In this document: positions 18,396-26,859 of the stretch, in pieces | Layout of the letters: each line of letters opens with the position of its first letter | Numbering within the stretch: the first letter of the stretch is position 1 | Assembly: GCA_016185345.1 (NCBI GenBank) | Contig: JACPNS010000012.1 | Coordinates: 62,001-126,000 of the forward strand | Source: Solirubrobacterales bacterium | Lineage (GTDB): Bacteria > Actinomycetota > Thermoleophilia > Solirubrobacterales > JACPNS01 | Direction: 5' to 3' | DNA: 64,000 nucleotides | Made by a program: the position numbers and the translations under genes | The notes under the pieces: model-generated | The model's database searches: none | Told to the model about the DNA's origin: nothing | What the model saw: only the letters and a program-made list of their open reading frames with translations

Positions 18396-21006
18396 GCAGG
18401 AAGGGCATTTGCGAATGCCCTCCGCCTCGCTCGTCCCCGCCGAGACGGACGCTTCCGTGCTGCTCACCACTGCCGGTATGCAGCCGTTCAAGCCGTACTT
18501 CCGCGGCCAGGAGACTCCGCCGCGCAAGCGCCTGACCAGCGTCCAGAAGTGTTTCCGCACCACAGACATGGACGAGGTCGGCAAGACGGCCCGCCACCTG
18601 ACGATGTTCGAAATGCTCGGCAACTTCAGCTTCGGCGACTACTTCAAGGAAGAGGCGATCGGCTTCGGGTATCGGCTGGCGATTGACGGCTTCGGATTCA
18701 AGCCTGAGCAGGTCTGGATGACTGTCTTTGGTGGCGATGACGAGCTTGGCCTCGGGCCCGACGAGGATGCGATCGCTTACTGGCAGGCCCTCGGCGTGCC
18801 GGATACTCAGATCGTTCGCCTCGGTCGCTCCGACAACTTCTGGCAGGCGGGACCGGTCGGACCGTGCGGTCCGTGCAGCGAGCTCTACCTCGACCGTGGC
18901 CTCGAGTTCGGCGCACGCGATGATCTGCCCGGCGACGATTCCGAGCGCTTTCTTGAGTTCTGGAACCTTGTCTTCATGCAGTACGAGCTCGGGGACGGCA
19001 ATTCAATCTCAGAGCTTCCTGCGAAAAACATCGACACCGGCATGGGCCTTGAGCGCATGGCAGCGATCCTCCAGGACAAGCCCTCCGTATACGAGACCGA
19101 CAACTTCTGGCCGCTGATCGAACTCGGCCAGGATCTTTCGGGCGCCCGGTACCTCGAGGACCCGGCGAGCACCCGGGCGATGCGCGTGCTCGCCAACCAC
19201 TCGCGTTCGATGGCGTTTCTGATTGCCGACGGCGTCGTGCCGTCCAATGAAGACCGCGGCTACGTGCTGCGTCGCATCATGCGCCGCGCGATTCAGCAGG
19301 GTCGCACACTGGGAATCGAGCGCTCACTCGTGCCATTCGCCGAGCGCGTGATCGAAGTGATGGGCGAGCCGTACCCCGAACTGCGCACGCAGAAAGATGC
19401 GATCCTCCAGTGGGCCAGGGCCGAAGAAGAAGCCTTCGGCCGCACGCTCGCACAGGGCACCGATCTCCTGAACCAGTTGATCGCCGACGCGAAGAAATCG
19501 CAGACGTCTTGGATCGACGCGGCAGACGCCTTTCAGTTGCACGACACGTTCGGCTTTCCCTACGACATGACCAAGGAGCTCCTTGGACTCGAGGGCCTTT
19601 CCGTTGACGACGAGGGCTTCGATGAACTGATGGACCAGCAGCGCGATCGCGCTCGCTCGGGCTCCAAGGCCGACGTTCACTCAGGCGGCCACGAAGCAAT
19701 CCAGAAGTTCGCGCGCAGTGCCGATCGTCAGTCCGAGTTCGTTGGATACGCCGACCTCGAGCATTCGACCAGCGTGATTTCAATTGAGCCGCGCCCGGGA
19801 AGTGACGATGAGAGCTTGATCAAGCTCGCAGAGAGCGTCTTCTACGCAGAGGGCGGAGGCCAGGTATCCGACCGCGGCTCTTTGAGCGCAGAGGGCGCGT
19901 CGGCCGAGGTCGTGGACGTCTTCCGCGTTGGCGACGACCAAGTCATAGCGGCCACGATCAGCGAAGGGCAGTTCACGGTCGGCCAGCAGGTCACCGCCAA
20001 GGTGAACAAGAACACCCGCTTCGCGACCGCCACGCATCACACCGCAACGCACCTCTTGCACGCCGCGCTGCGCGAGCGCCTTGGCACGCACGTTCGACAG
20101 GCAGGTTCTGCCGTGCGTCCTGACAAGCTGCGTTTTGACTTCACGCACGGCGCGCCGATGTCGGCGGATGATGTTGCCGCTGTCGAAGATCGTGTCAACG
20201 GCTGGATCGCCGACAACCACGCTGTCCACGCCGTTGTCACAACGAAGGCCGCCGCCGAGGACCTCGGCGCGATGGCGCTGTTCGGTGAGAAGTACGGCGA
20301 CCAGGTCCGCATGGTCGAGGTTGGCGATGGCATCGATGCTGTTTCGCGCGAGCTCTGCGGCGGGACACACGTGAAATCAACTGGCGAGATTGGCGTCTTC
20401 TCGATCGTCGTCGAAACTTCGAGCGCAGCAAACGTGCGCCGCATCGAGGCGCTTGCAGGGCCTGCGGCGGCGAACCGGTTGCGCGAGCGCGAGCGTGAAC
20501 TGAAGGCGATTGCCGATCAGCTGCGTACGCGGCCCGATCTCGCTCTCGGGGCCGTGCTAGATCGCGAGGCGAAACTGAAGAAACTACAAAAGGCGAAGTC
20601 GGCAGGTGCTGGCGTGAGCAATGACCTGATCGAAGAGCTTGGCGATCAAGCATCCGAGATCGCTGGCCTGAAGGCCCTGGTTGCTCAGCTTGATGGCGAC
20701 GCGATCGGCGCTGACGCGGTCAAGGAGCTGCGCTCCCTCGGCGAGCGTCTACGCGACAAATTCTCGGCGGACGTCGTTGTGCTTGGCGCGTCGATCGAGG
20801 GTCGTGTGCAGATCGTCGCGCTCTCGCAGCCAGCTGCAGTTGAGGTCGGCGTGAAGGCGGGTGCGCTCGCGAAACTCGCCGCCGAGACTGTCGGCGGTGG
20901 CGGCGGCGGGAAGGACAATCTTGCGCAGGCCGGCGGAAAAGACGCGGCCAAACTTCCCGAGGCGCTCGACGCCGTGCGCGCAGCGATTGCTGCAGCAGCG
21001 GGGTAG
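18352..21006 (+). CDS. alaS: Alanyl-tRNA synthetase
   Basis: The 884-residue protein starting MNSQEIRETYLSFFEQ is a full-length AlaRS. The class II catalytic core shows TTAGMQPFKPYF, GDYFKEEAI and GMGLERMA. The editing domain has the zinc-binding HHTATHLLH, and CGGTH, with the C-Ala domain at the end (GGGGGGKDNLAQAGG). The enzyme charges tRNA-Ala and clears mischarged Ser/Gly. In-frame ATGs at 18310 and 18334 lie inside mnmA; the one at 18352 fits the family start. ruvX follows 6 nt later. Confidence 0.97.
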   Translation: MNSQEIRETYLSFFEQEGHLRMPSASLVPAETDASVLLTTAGMQPFKPYFRGQETPPRKRLTSVQKCFRTTDMDEVGKTARHLTMFEMLGNFSFGDYFKEEAIGFGYRLAIDGFGFKPEQVWMTVFGGDDELGLGPDEDAIAYWQALGVPDTQIVRLGRSDNFWQAGPVGPCGPCSELYLDRGLEFGARDDLPGDDSERFLEFWNLVFMQYELGDGNSISELPAKNIDTGMGLERMAAILQDKPSVYETDNFWPLIELGQDLSGARYLEDPASTRAMRVLANHSRSMAFLIADGVVPSNEDRGYVLRRIMRRAIQQGRTLGIERSLVPFAERVIEVMGEPYPELRTQKDAILQWARAEEEAFGRTLAQGTDLLNQLIADAKKSQTSWIDAADAFQLHDTFGFPYDMTKELLGLEGLSVDDEGFDELMDQQRDRARSGSKADVHSGGHEAIQKFARSADRQSEFVGYADLEHSTSVISIEPRPGSDDESLIKLAESVFYAEGGGQVSDRGSLSAEGASAEVVDVFRVGDDQVIAATISEGQFTVGQQVTAKVNKNTRFATATHHTATHLLHAALRERLGTHVRQAGSAVRPDKLRFDFTHGAPMSADDVAAVEDRVNGWIADNHAVHAVVTTKAAAEDLGAMALFGEKYGDQVRMVEVGDGIDAVSRELCGGTHVKSTGEIGVFSIVVETSSAANVRRIEALAGPAAANRLRERERELKAIADQLRTRPDLALGAVLDREAKLKKLQKAKSAGAGVSNDLIEELGDQASEIAGLKALVAQLDGDAIGADAVKELRSLGERLRDKFSADVVVLGASIEGRVQIVALSQPAAVEVGVKAGALAKLAAETVGGGGGGKDNLAQAGGKDAAKLPEALDAVRAAIAAAAG

Positions 21007-21012
21007 TCGCGG

Positions 21013-21423
21013 ATGCGCGTACTCGCGCTCGACCACGGAAGCGCCCGCTGCGGTTGCGCTATCAGCGACCCGAGCGGAACGCTGGTCCGGCCGGTTGGCG
21101 CGATAAGGAAACCGGACTCCAAGGAAGGCCGCGCGCAGATCGTCGCACTGATCTCTGAACTCGAAGCCGAGCTCGTTCTGATTGGTTTGCCGCTCCTTCA
21201 GAGCGGGAATGAGGGCGAACAAGCTGCAGCCGTGCGCTCCTTCGCCGGTAGGCTCGCCGCTGAAATCGACGTTCCCGTCGAGTTCTACGACGAGCGCTTC
21301 ACGACGAAGCTTGCGCAGGCGAGTCTCGCGGCGGGGGCGAGCTCGGACGAGGATTCACTGGCCGCAGCTCATCTGCTTGAGGAATATCTCGAAATGAACC
21401 GATTCGCGAAAGACCCAAGTTGA
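21013..21423 (+). CDS. ruvX: Putative pre-16S rRNA nuclease / Holliday junction resolvase YqgF
   Basis: The 136-residue protein has the RNase H-like start MRVLALDHGSARCGCAISD, where the catalytic Asp sits in LDHG, the conserved GLPLLQSGNEGEQA, and DERFTT near the C-terminus. These are the YqgF signatures. The family processes the 5' end of 16S rRNA and was earlier proposed as a Holliday resolvase. The alaS-ruvX-mltG-aroE order is conserved in actinobacteria. The stop overlaps the mltG start by 4 nt (TTGA). Confidence 0.93.
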   Translation: MRVLALDHGSARCGCAISDPSGTLVRPVGAIRKPDSKEGRAQIVALISELEAELVLIGLPLLQSGNEGEQAAAVRSFAGRLAAEIDVPVEFYDERFTTKLAQASLAAGASSDEDSLAAAHLLEEYLEMNRFAKDPS

Positions 21424-22739
21424 CCCCAGACCGTCGATCAGAAGAAGAGCGCGAGCGCGCCCGACTCGAACGTGAGCGCAGGCGAGCCGCAGAGCGCGGC
21501 GAGCCGTTGCCCCCTGCGCCGCCCGAGCCACGGCCCGAGCCAGAGCTCCCGCCAGCAGTGCCTCCTGTCTGGGACGGTCAGTCAGACACGCAACACTTCG
21601 ATCCAGTCACAGCGCTGATCGAGGATCACCCGCAGCACTTCGCAGACCACTTCGAACCGCCGCCACCACCGCCCGAGCGGGTGTCGCACGCCCAGATGGC
21701 GCGCAAGGTGTTCCTCTTCGCGCTCGTGGCCTTAGTCATTCTCGGCGGATGGTTCCTGCTCAGCGTCTTCCAGCCGTTCGCAGGCGATGGCAAGGGGAGT
21801 GGCACGGTCCCGGTCACGATCCCAAAGGGCAGCAACGTCGCTGCGATCGGCGAGCAGCTTGCCGCGAAGAAGGTAGTCCCGAGCGCGCGCAGCTTCGGCT
21901 GGCGCGCGAAGTGGTCGGGCAAGGTCGAAAACTTCAAGGCCGGCCGCTACATCTTTGCCGTCGGAATGAGTTACAGCGCCGCAATGGATCTGTTGGCCAA
22001 GGGTCCCAATGCGGGGACAACGACGCTGGCTGTTCCCGAGGGCCGCTCCCGATGGGAAGTCGCGCAGCAGGTGAAGGAGCACGGACTGAACGGCGACTAC
22101 ATGATCGCAACGGAATCGAGCCGACTGATCAACTTGCGGCGCTACGGCGCGCCAGCCGGCACGAGCAGTCTTGAGGGATTCCTGTTCCCGGCGACATATG
22201 AGCTTGCTTCGGCGTCGAACGTGAACAAGCTCGTACCGCAGCAGGTCACGGCATTCGAGCGCAACATCGGCGCCGTCAACATGAGCTACGCGAAAAAGAA
22301 AAACCTCACCGTGTTTGACGTGGTGACGATCGCATCGCTGATCGATCGAGAAGTTTCACTTGCCCGAGAACGCAAGATTGTCGCCGGAGTGATCTACAAC
22401 CGGCTCAAGCAGGGCATCCCGCTGGGGATCGACGCAACGTCGCGCTTCGAGACTCGCAACTGGACCAAGCCGCTGACCAACGCGGTGCTCAAGAAGGACA
22501 CGCCCTACAACACCCGGATCAACAAGGGGCTGCCGCCGGGCCCGATCGGTAGTCCTGGCCTTGCGGCGATGAAGGCCGCCGCGCGCCCTGCCATCACGAA
22601 CTATCTCTACTACGTCGCCAACCCGTGCAAGCCCGGCACGCACACCTTTACGAAGACCTTCGAAGAGTTCAACGCCGCAGCGGCGCGTTACGACGCGGCG
22701 CGCGAAGCCGCAGGGGGCAAGCAGCCGAATGGCTGTTGA
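21420..22739 (+). CDS. mltG: Endolytic murein transglycosylase MltG (YceG-like)
   Basis: The 439-residue protein starts at TTG 21420. A long charged, Pro-rich cytoplasmic tail (about residues 1-90) precedes one transmembrane helix (KVFLFALVALVILGGWFLLSVF, about 98-119), then an extracytoplasmic LysM-like part and the YceG catalytic domain with LEGFLFPATYEL, where the Glu is the catalytic acid, and IASLIDREVS. It cleaves nascent glycan strands and so sets strand length. The aroE start lies 11 nt inside its 3' end. Confidence 0.93.
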   Translation: MTPDRRSEEERERARLERERRRAAERGEPLPPAPPEPRPEPELPPAVPPVWDGQSDTQHFDPVTALIEDHPQHFADHFEPPPPPPERVSHAQMARKVFLFALVALVILGGWFLLSVFQPFAGDGKGSGTVPVTIPKGSNVAAIGEQLAAKKVVPSARSFGWRAKWSGKVENFKAGRYIFAVGMSYSAAMDLLAKGPNAGTTTLAVPEGRSRWEVAQQVKEHGLNGDYMIATESSRLINLRRYGAPAGTSSLEGFLFPATYELASASNVNKLVPQQVTAFERNIGAVNMSYAKKKNLTVFDVVTIASLIDREVSLARERKIVAGVIYNRLKQGIPLGIDATSRFETRNWTKPLTNAVLKKDTPYNTRINKGLPPGPIGSPGLAAMKAAARPAITNYLYYVANPCKPGTHTFTKTFEEFNAAAARYDAAREAAGGKQPNGC

Positions 22740-23547
22740 GTCGGCCGCCCCGATGCGCTTCGGCGTCGCCGGGTATCCGGTCGAGCACAGCCGCTCGCCA
22801 GCGATGCACGAAGCCGCTTATGCGGCTCTCGGGATCGACGCCGAGTATCAGTTGCTGCCGATCCCGCCGGAGTTGTTCGAGGAGACCGTTCGCGCGCTGC
22901 CCGGATCGGGGTTTCTGGGAATCAACGTCACGATCCCTCACAAGCATGCGGCGGCAGAGCTCGCGGATGGGTTCTCGCCGACGGTCGAGGCGGTCGGGGC
23001 GGCGAACACCCTGACTTTTGAAGACGGACGGATCCTCGCCGAGAACACCGATGCGCCAGGGATGATGGGGGCGATTGCTCGGCCGGTTGACGGTCTGCGC
23101 GCGCTGGTGCTGGGGGCCGGCGGAACTGCTCGGGCTGCGGTTTGGGCGTTGCAGCATGATCGGGCGGAGGTTTCGGTTTTCAATCGGACTGGTGAGCGAG
23201 CGGCGAAGCTTGCGGACGATCTTGGGGTGGCGGTAGTGCTTGAGACTAAGGGCGGTGCAGATTTTGAGTTGATCGTGAACACCACTGCGGTTGGGATGGA
23301 TGAAAAGGTCAGTGAAGAAGATGCGCTTTTGGCGCTCGGGTTGGATCTTGAGGTTGTTTCTTCGTCGGCGGTTGTCGTGGACTTTGTTTATCGCCCCGGG
23401 GGGAGTCCGTTGACGACTGCGGCGTTGGCTGCAGGGTTGCCGGTCATCGACGGTAACGAGCTCTTGGCTCGTCAGGGTGCGCTCAGTTTTGAAACCTGGT
23501 TCGAGCGGCCGGCTCCGCTCGAAGCCATGCGCGCGGCCCTGGCTTAG
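22729..23547 (+). CDS. aroE: Shikimate dehydrogenase
   Basis: The 272-residue protein has the N-terminal substrate domain with GYPVEHSRSPAMHEAAY and NVTIPHKHAA (catalytic Lys), then NTDAPG (catalytic Asp), and the NADP-binding Rossmann motif VLGAGGTARAAVWAL followed by NRTGERA (phosphate-binding Arg). It reduces 3-dehydroshikimate to shikimate. The ATG at 22729 overlaps mltG by 11 nt. Toward the 3' end the codon use shifts slightly to more T-rich choices (about 23090-23430), but the protein stays intact. The pilus locus separates it from the other shikimate genes. Confidence 0.95.
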   Translation: MAVESAAPMRFGVAGYPVEHSRSPAMHEAAYAALGIDAEYQLLPIPPELFEETVRALPGSGFLGINVTIPHKHAAAELADGFSPTVEAVGAANTLTFEDGRILAENTDAPGMMGAIARPVDGLRALVLGAGGTARAAVWALQHDRAEVSVFNRTGERAAKLADDLGVAVVLETKGGADFELIVNTTAVGMDEKVSEEDALLALGLDLEVVSSSAVVVDFVYRPGGSPLTTAALAAGLPVIDGNELLARQGALSFETWFERPAPLEAMRAALA

Positions 23548-23612
23548 TTGCGCACATGTGGTCAGATCGGGCATGGGGCGAGGGCTCCATCAAGGTTCTT
23601 GCAGCTCGCGCC

Positions 23613-23618
23613 GATAAT
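23613..23618 (+). promoter_or_regulatory. Probable -10 element (GATAAT) of the pilus operon
   Basis: GATAAT is the best -10 match in the 164-nt aroE-pilB gap. It would start transcription near 23624-23626, about 88 nt before pilB. A 12-nt perfect palindrome, AGTTCGCGAACT (23653-23664), lies in this leader and could be an operator. No -35 hexamer is obvious. Confidence 0.45.
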
Positions 23619-23623
23619 TCTTC

Positions 23624-23719
23624 ATGAAATTGGCCGAATGGCCGATCCCTCAAGTTCGCGAACTGAAAGAAGAAAATGGACCCTCGGGCGCTCAGAGCCT
23701 GATGGGAAGTCATGGCTGA
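23624..23719 (+). CDS. Possible 31-codon leader ORF overlapping the pilB start
   Basis: An ATG 5 nt after the GATAAT box opens a frame of 31 codons (MKLAEWPIPQVRELKEEN and onward) that ends 8 nt inside pilB. If transcription begins at this ATG, it would be read as a leaderless peptide and could couple to pilB translation. It has no recognisable domain, and it may be chance. Confidence 0.25.
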   Translation: MKLAEWPIPQVRELKEENGPSGAQSLMGSHG

Positions 23720-25598
23720 CGATCCAAACATCCCACGGATTGGGCAGTCCGCACAGCAAAAACCGGCGCAGGCTCCGCAGCAGCCGCCGGGTGTGCGGCA
23801 GATGTCCCAGCAGCAACAGGCAGGCCAGGTTCAAAATATGGCCCAGGCCCGTTCGGCTGCGCAGCAACCGCAGCAACCTGCTGACGGTGGCACCGGCGTG
23901 CCCGGGCTCTATGCCCCCACGCTCAAACAGGCTGGCCGAACGCCACCGACGGTGCTCGACGCTCTCGTGCGACTTGGATTTGTTGGATCACTGCACCTCG
24001 AATCTGCCGTAGCCAAGGCTCAGGCCCAAGGGATAACCCCTGAGCAGGTGCTTATGGCCGACAGCGTGGTGAGCACCGACCAGCTCGCACGGGCGACTGC
24101 CGAGAAGTTCGGAATCAACTACATCGACCTCTCGACATTCGAGATCGACATGTCGGTGGCGACGATCATCTCTGCCGAGAAGGCGCGCTCCTACGAGGTT
24201 CTGCCGGTCCGTCAGTACGAGGACGGATCCGTGCTTGTCGCGATGGCCAACCCGGCGAACGTGCTCGCGCTCGACGATCTCAAGCTGATGCTCAAAAAGG
24301 AGTTGCGACCGGCCGTCGCCGCTCCAGACGACCTCGCCGGTGCCTTCACCCGCCTGACCAACCTCGACGATGCGGTCACGGAGGCCTTCGACGACGATGA
24401 CGACGACGAAATCGCAACCGTCGATGTGCGCGAGTCCGCATCCGACGCCCCAGTCGTCAAGCTGATCAACTCGATCCTCGTCCAGGCCGTCACCGTCGGT
24501 GCTTCCGACCTCCACTTCGAGCCCGAGGGCAAGGAAATGCGCGTGCGTTTCCGCGTCGACGGCGTGCTTCAGCGCGCAACCACCGTGCCGCGCAAGATGG
24601 TCAGCGGCATGATCAGCCGCCTGAAGATCATGGCTGACATGAACATCGCTGAAAAGCGCGTTCCGCAGGACGGCCGCGTGGCACTCCGCGTCGGTGCGGT
24701 TGCCGTTGACCTCCGTGTCGTCACGCTTCCGTCAGTGTTCGGCGAGAAGGTCGTCATCCGAATTCTCGACAAATCCTCCACGCAGATGACCTTCGATGAT
24801 CTCGGTATGGACGGTGTCGCCGGTGAGCGATTCAAGACTGGATTCATGAGCCCGTACGGCGCCGTGCTCGTGACCGGGCCGACCGGCTCCGGTAAAACGA
24901 CTTCGCTCTACGCCGCAGTCAACCAGCTGAACACGATCGAGCGATCGATTCTGACGATCGAAGACCCGGTCGAATATCAGCTCAATGGCATCTCCCAGGT
25001 ACAGGTAAACAACAAAGCCGGCCTGACCTTTGCCGCCGGACTCCGAGCTGCGCTGCGTTCCGACCCCGACATCATCATGGTCGGTGAAATTCGAGACGGC
25101 GAGACGGCGCAGATCGCGATCGAAGCCGCACTGACCGGACACCTCGTGCTCTCGACTCTGCACACCAACGACGCGTCGACCACCGTCACCCGACTTTCAG
25201 AGATGGGCGTCGAGCCCTTCCTGACCGCCACTTCGCTGGAAGTGGTCGTAAACCAGCGACTCGCCCGCCGCGTCTGCCCGCACTGCGCCCAGCCGGTGAA
25301 GATCACGGCCGAGCAGTTGCGCATCAGCGGATTCGCCGCCGAGAATGACATCGAAGCCGTGCAGGCAGTCGGCTGCCCGCGCTGCTCAAACGGATACAAG
25401 GGCCGCGTTGGACTCTACGAAGTGCTCCCGATCAGCGAGACGATCCGCTCGATGATCCTCGAGCGCGCAAACAGTCAAGAAATCGAACTTCAGGCAGTCG
25501 AGGAAGGCATGGACACATTGCGCCAGGCCGGCCTCTCGAAGATCGTCGAGGGCAAGACCACAGTTGAGGAAGTCTCCCGCTGCACCGGTGTGACGTGA
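23712..25598 (+). CDS. pilB: Type IV pilus extension ATPase PilB
   Basis: The 628-residue protein has a Gln/Pro-rich N-terminal tail (1-60), a GspE-N/MshEN-type domain (about 75-200), and the secretion ATPase core. Walker A is GPTGSGKT at 389-396, the Asp box and Walker B region appears at DPDIIMVGEIRD, and the His box at STLHTNDA. A zinc-binding tetracysteine (C522, C525, C555, C558) is typical of PilB/GspE and absent from PilT. It powers pilin polymerisation at the cytoplasmic face of the membrane. The start follows GGGAAG. It opens the pilus gene set. Confidence 0.95.
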   Translation: MADDPNIPRIGQSAQQKPAQAPQQPPGVRQMSQQQQAGQVQNMAQARSAAQQPQQPADGGTGVPGLYAPTLKQAGRTPPTVLDALVRLGFVGSLHLESAVAKAQAQGITPEQVLMADSVVSTDQLARATAEKFGINYIDLSTFEIDMSVATIISAEKARSYEVLPVRQYEDGSVLVAMANPANVLALDDLKLMLKKELRPAVAAPDDLAGAFTRLTNLDDAVTEAFDDDDDDEIATVDVRESASDAPVVKLINSILVQAVTVGASDLHFEPEGKEMRVRFRVDGVLQRATTVPRKMVSGMISRLKIMADMNIAEKRVPQDGRVALRVGAVAVDLRVVTLPSVFGEKVVIRILDKSSTQMTFDDLGMDGVAGERFKTGFMSPYGAVLVTGPTGSGKTTSLYAAVNQLNTIERSILTIEDPVEYQLNGISQVQVNNKAGLTFAAGLRAALRSDPDIIMVGEIRDGETAQIAIEAALTGHLVLSTLHTNDASTTVTRLSEMGVEPFLTATSLEVVVNQRLARRVCPHCAQPVKITAEQLRISGFAAENDIEAVQAVGCPRCSNGYKGRVGLYEVLPISETIRSMILERANSQEIELQAVEEGMDTLRQAGLSKIVEGKTTVEEVSRCTGVT

Positions 25599-25642
25599 GC
25601 CGACCCGAACAAAGCCGACCGCAGAGCTAAGGGGAGAGGGCG

Positions 25643-25738
25643 ATGCTGCCGACAAACAACGAGAAGCAGTTCAGGTTCGTGCATGGGATCCTCCGCCCAC
25701 CGGCGCGACAACACAATTTCAGGAAGATTTCTGGATGA
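25643..25738 (+). CDS. Possible 31-residue ORF translationally coupled to pilT
   Basis: In the 136-nt gap between pilB and pilT, a strong Shine-Dalgarno (AAGGGGAGAGGG) lies just before ATG 25643. The 31-codon frame (MLPTNNEKQFRFVHGILRP onward) ends in a TGA that overlaps the pilT ATG as ATGA. The peptide is basic and has no recognisable motif. The combination of a good ribosome-binding site and stop-start overlap is what supports it; with a protein this short chance remains possible. Confidence 0.4.
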   Translation: MLPTNNEKQFRFVHGILRPPARQHNFRKISG

Positions 25739-26859
25739 GCACAGAGCAGGCAATCGACTTCGCAGACATCATCACGCAGATGGTGACGCGCGGGGCGTCC
25801 GACCTTCACATCACGGCTGGCGCGCCTCCGACGATCCGCGAAAAGGGAACACTGGTACCGCTTAAGGGCTATCCGCCACTTACGCCCAACCAGACACGGG
25901 CGATCATCTACGGAATCCTCTCCAACGACCAGCGCCAGCGCCTGGAGGAGAACCTCCAGCTCGACTTCGCGTACTCGGTCCCGCGCATGGCGCGATTCCG
26001 CATCAACTGCTTCTTCCAGCGCAACGCGATGAGCGCGGCCTTTCGTCTTATCCCTTCCGACATCAAGACGATCGAAGACCTTGGCCTTCCGCGCGTTATG
26101 CACGAGTTCGTGAACAAGCCGCGTGGCCTCGTGCTCGTGACCGGGCCAGCCGGTTCCGGCAAGTCAACCTCGCTGGCGGCCGTGATCAATGAGATCAACG
26201 AAACCCGCCACGACCACATCCTCACGATCGAGGACCCGATCGAGTTTCTTCACCGCCACAAGAACTGCATAGTCAACCAGCGTGAGATCGGCACAGACGC
26301 CGAGGACTTCGCGCTCGGACTCAAAGCCGCGCTGCGTCAGGACCCTGACGTCATCCTCGTCGGCGAAATGCGAGACCTCGAGACGATCGCAACCGCACTT
26401 ACCGCAGCTGAAACCGGACACCTCGTGTTCGGCACGCTGCACACGCAGGACGCGTCGTCCACGATCGACCGTGTGATCGACGTCTTCCCGCCCGCACAGC
26501 AGGAGCAGGTACGAGTTCAGCTTTCGATGGCGCTCCAGGGCGTTGTCACCCAGCAGTTGCTGCCGCGCGCAGATGGCACGGGCCGAGCCGCGATCTGCGA
26601 AGTGCTGATCCCGACTCCCGCGGTCCGCAACCTCATCCGCGAGGGCAAGACCCATCAGATCTACAGCGTGCTCCAGACCGGTGGCCAGCACGGCATGCAG
26701 ACGATGGACGCGGCGCTCGCCGACTTCGTCCGCGCCGGCGTGATCAGCCGCGCGCTCGCCGAGACGCGATCCTCTTCACCCGCCGACCTCAAGCGTCTGA
26801 TCGGCTCCGAAGCCGCCGCCAGCGTCTCAGGCCTCGACAGCCAGGGCAAGGTTGCCTGA
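25735..26859 (+). CDS. pilT: Type IV pilus retraction ATPase PilT
   Basis: The 374-residue protein starts with the PilT-type N-domain (GASDLHITAGAPPTIR). Walker A GPAGSGKS is at 137-144, Walker B at DPDVILVGEMRDLET, and the His box at GTLHTQDASSTIDR. It lacks the tetracysteine and N-terminal extension of PilB. A C-terminal helix with FVRAGVIS occupies the place of the AIRAG retraction motif. It disassembles the pilus, so the organism can probably retract, giving twitching, DNA uptake or adhesion. Ribosome-binding site AGGAAG precedes ATG 25735. Its TGA shares a base with the pilC ATG. Confidence 0.95.
   Translation: MSTEQAIDFADIITQMVTRGASDLHITAGAPPTIREKGTLVPLKGYPPLTPNQTRAIIYGILSNDQRQRLEENLQLDFAYSVPRMARFRINCFFQRNAMSAAFRLIPSDIKTIEDLGLPRVMHEFVNKPRGLVLVTGPAGSGKSTSLAAVINEINETRHDHILTIEDPIEFLHRHKNCIVNQREIGTDAEDFALGLKAALRQDPDVILVGEMRDLETIATALTAAETGHLVFGTLHTQDASSTIDRVIDVFPPAQQEQVRVQLSMALQGVVTQQLLPRADGTGRAAICEVLIPTPAVRNLIREGKTHQIYSVLQTGGQHGMQTMDAALADFVRAGVISRALAETRSSSPADLKRLIGSEAAASVSGLDSQGKVA

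Noticed and set aside
23090-23430. T-richer codon use in the 3' half of aroE as a sign of gene transfer
   Set aside because: The shift is local, the protein is intact with standard motifs, and the gene order is ancestral.
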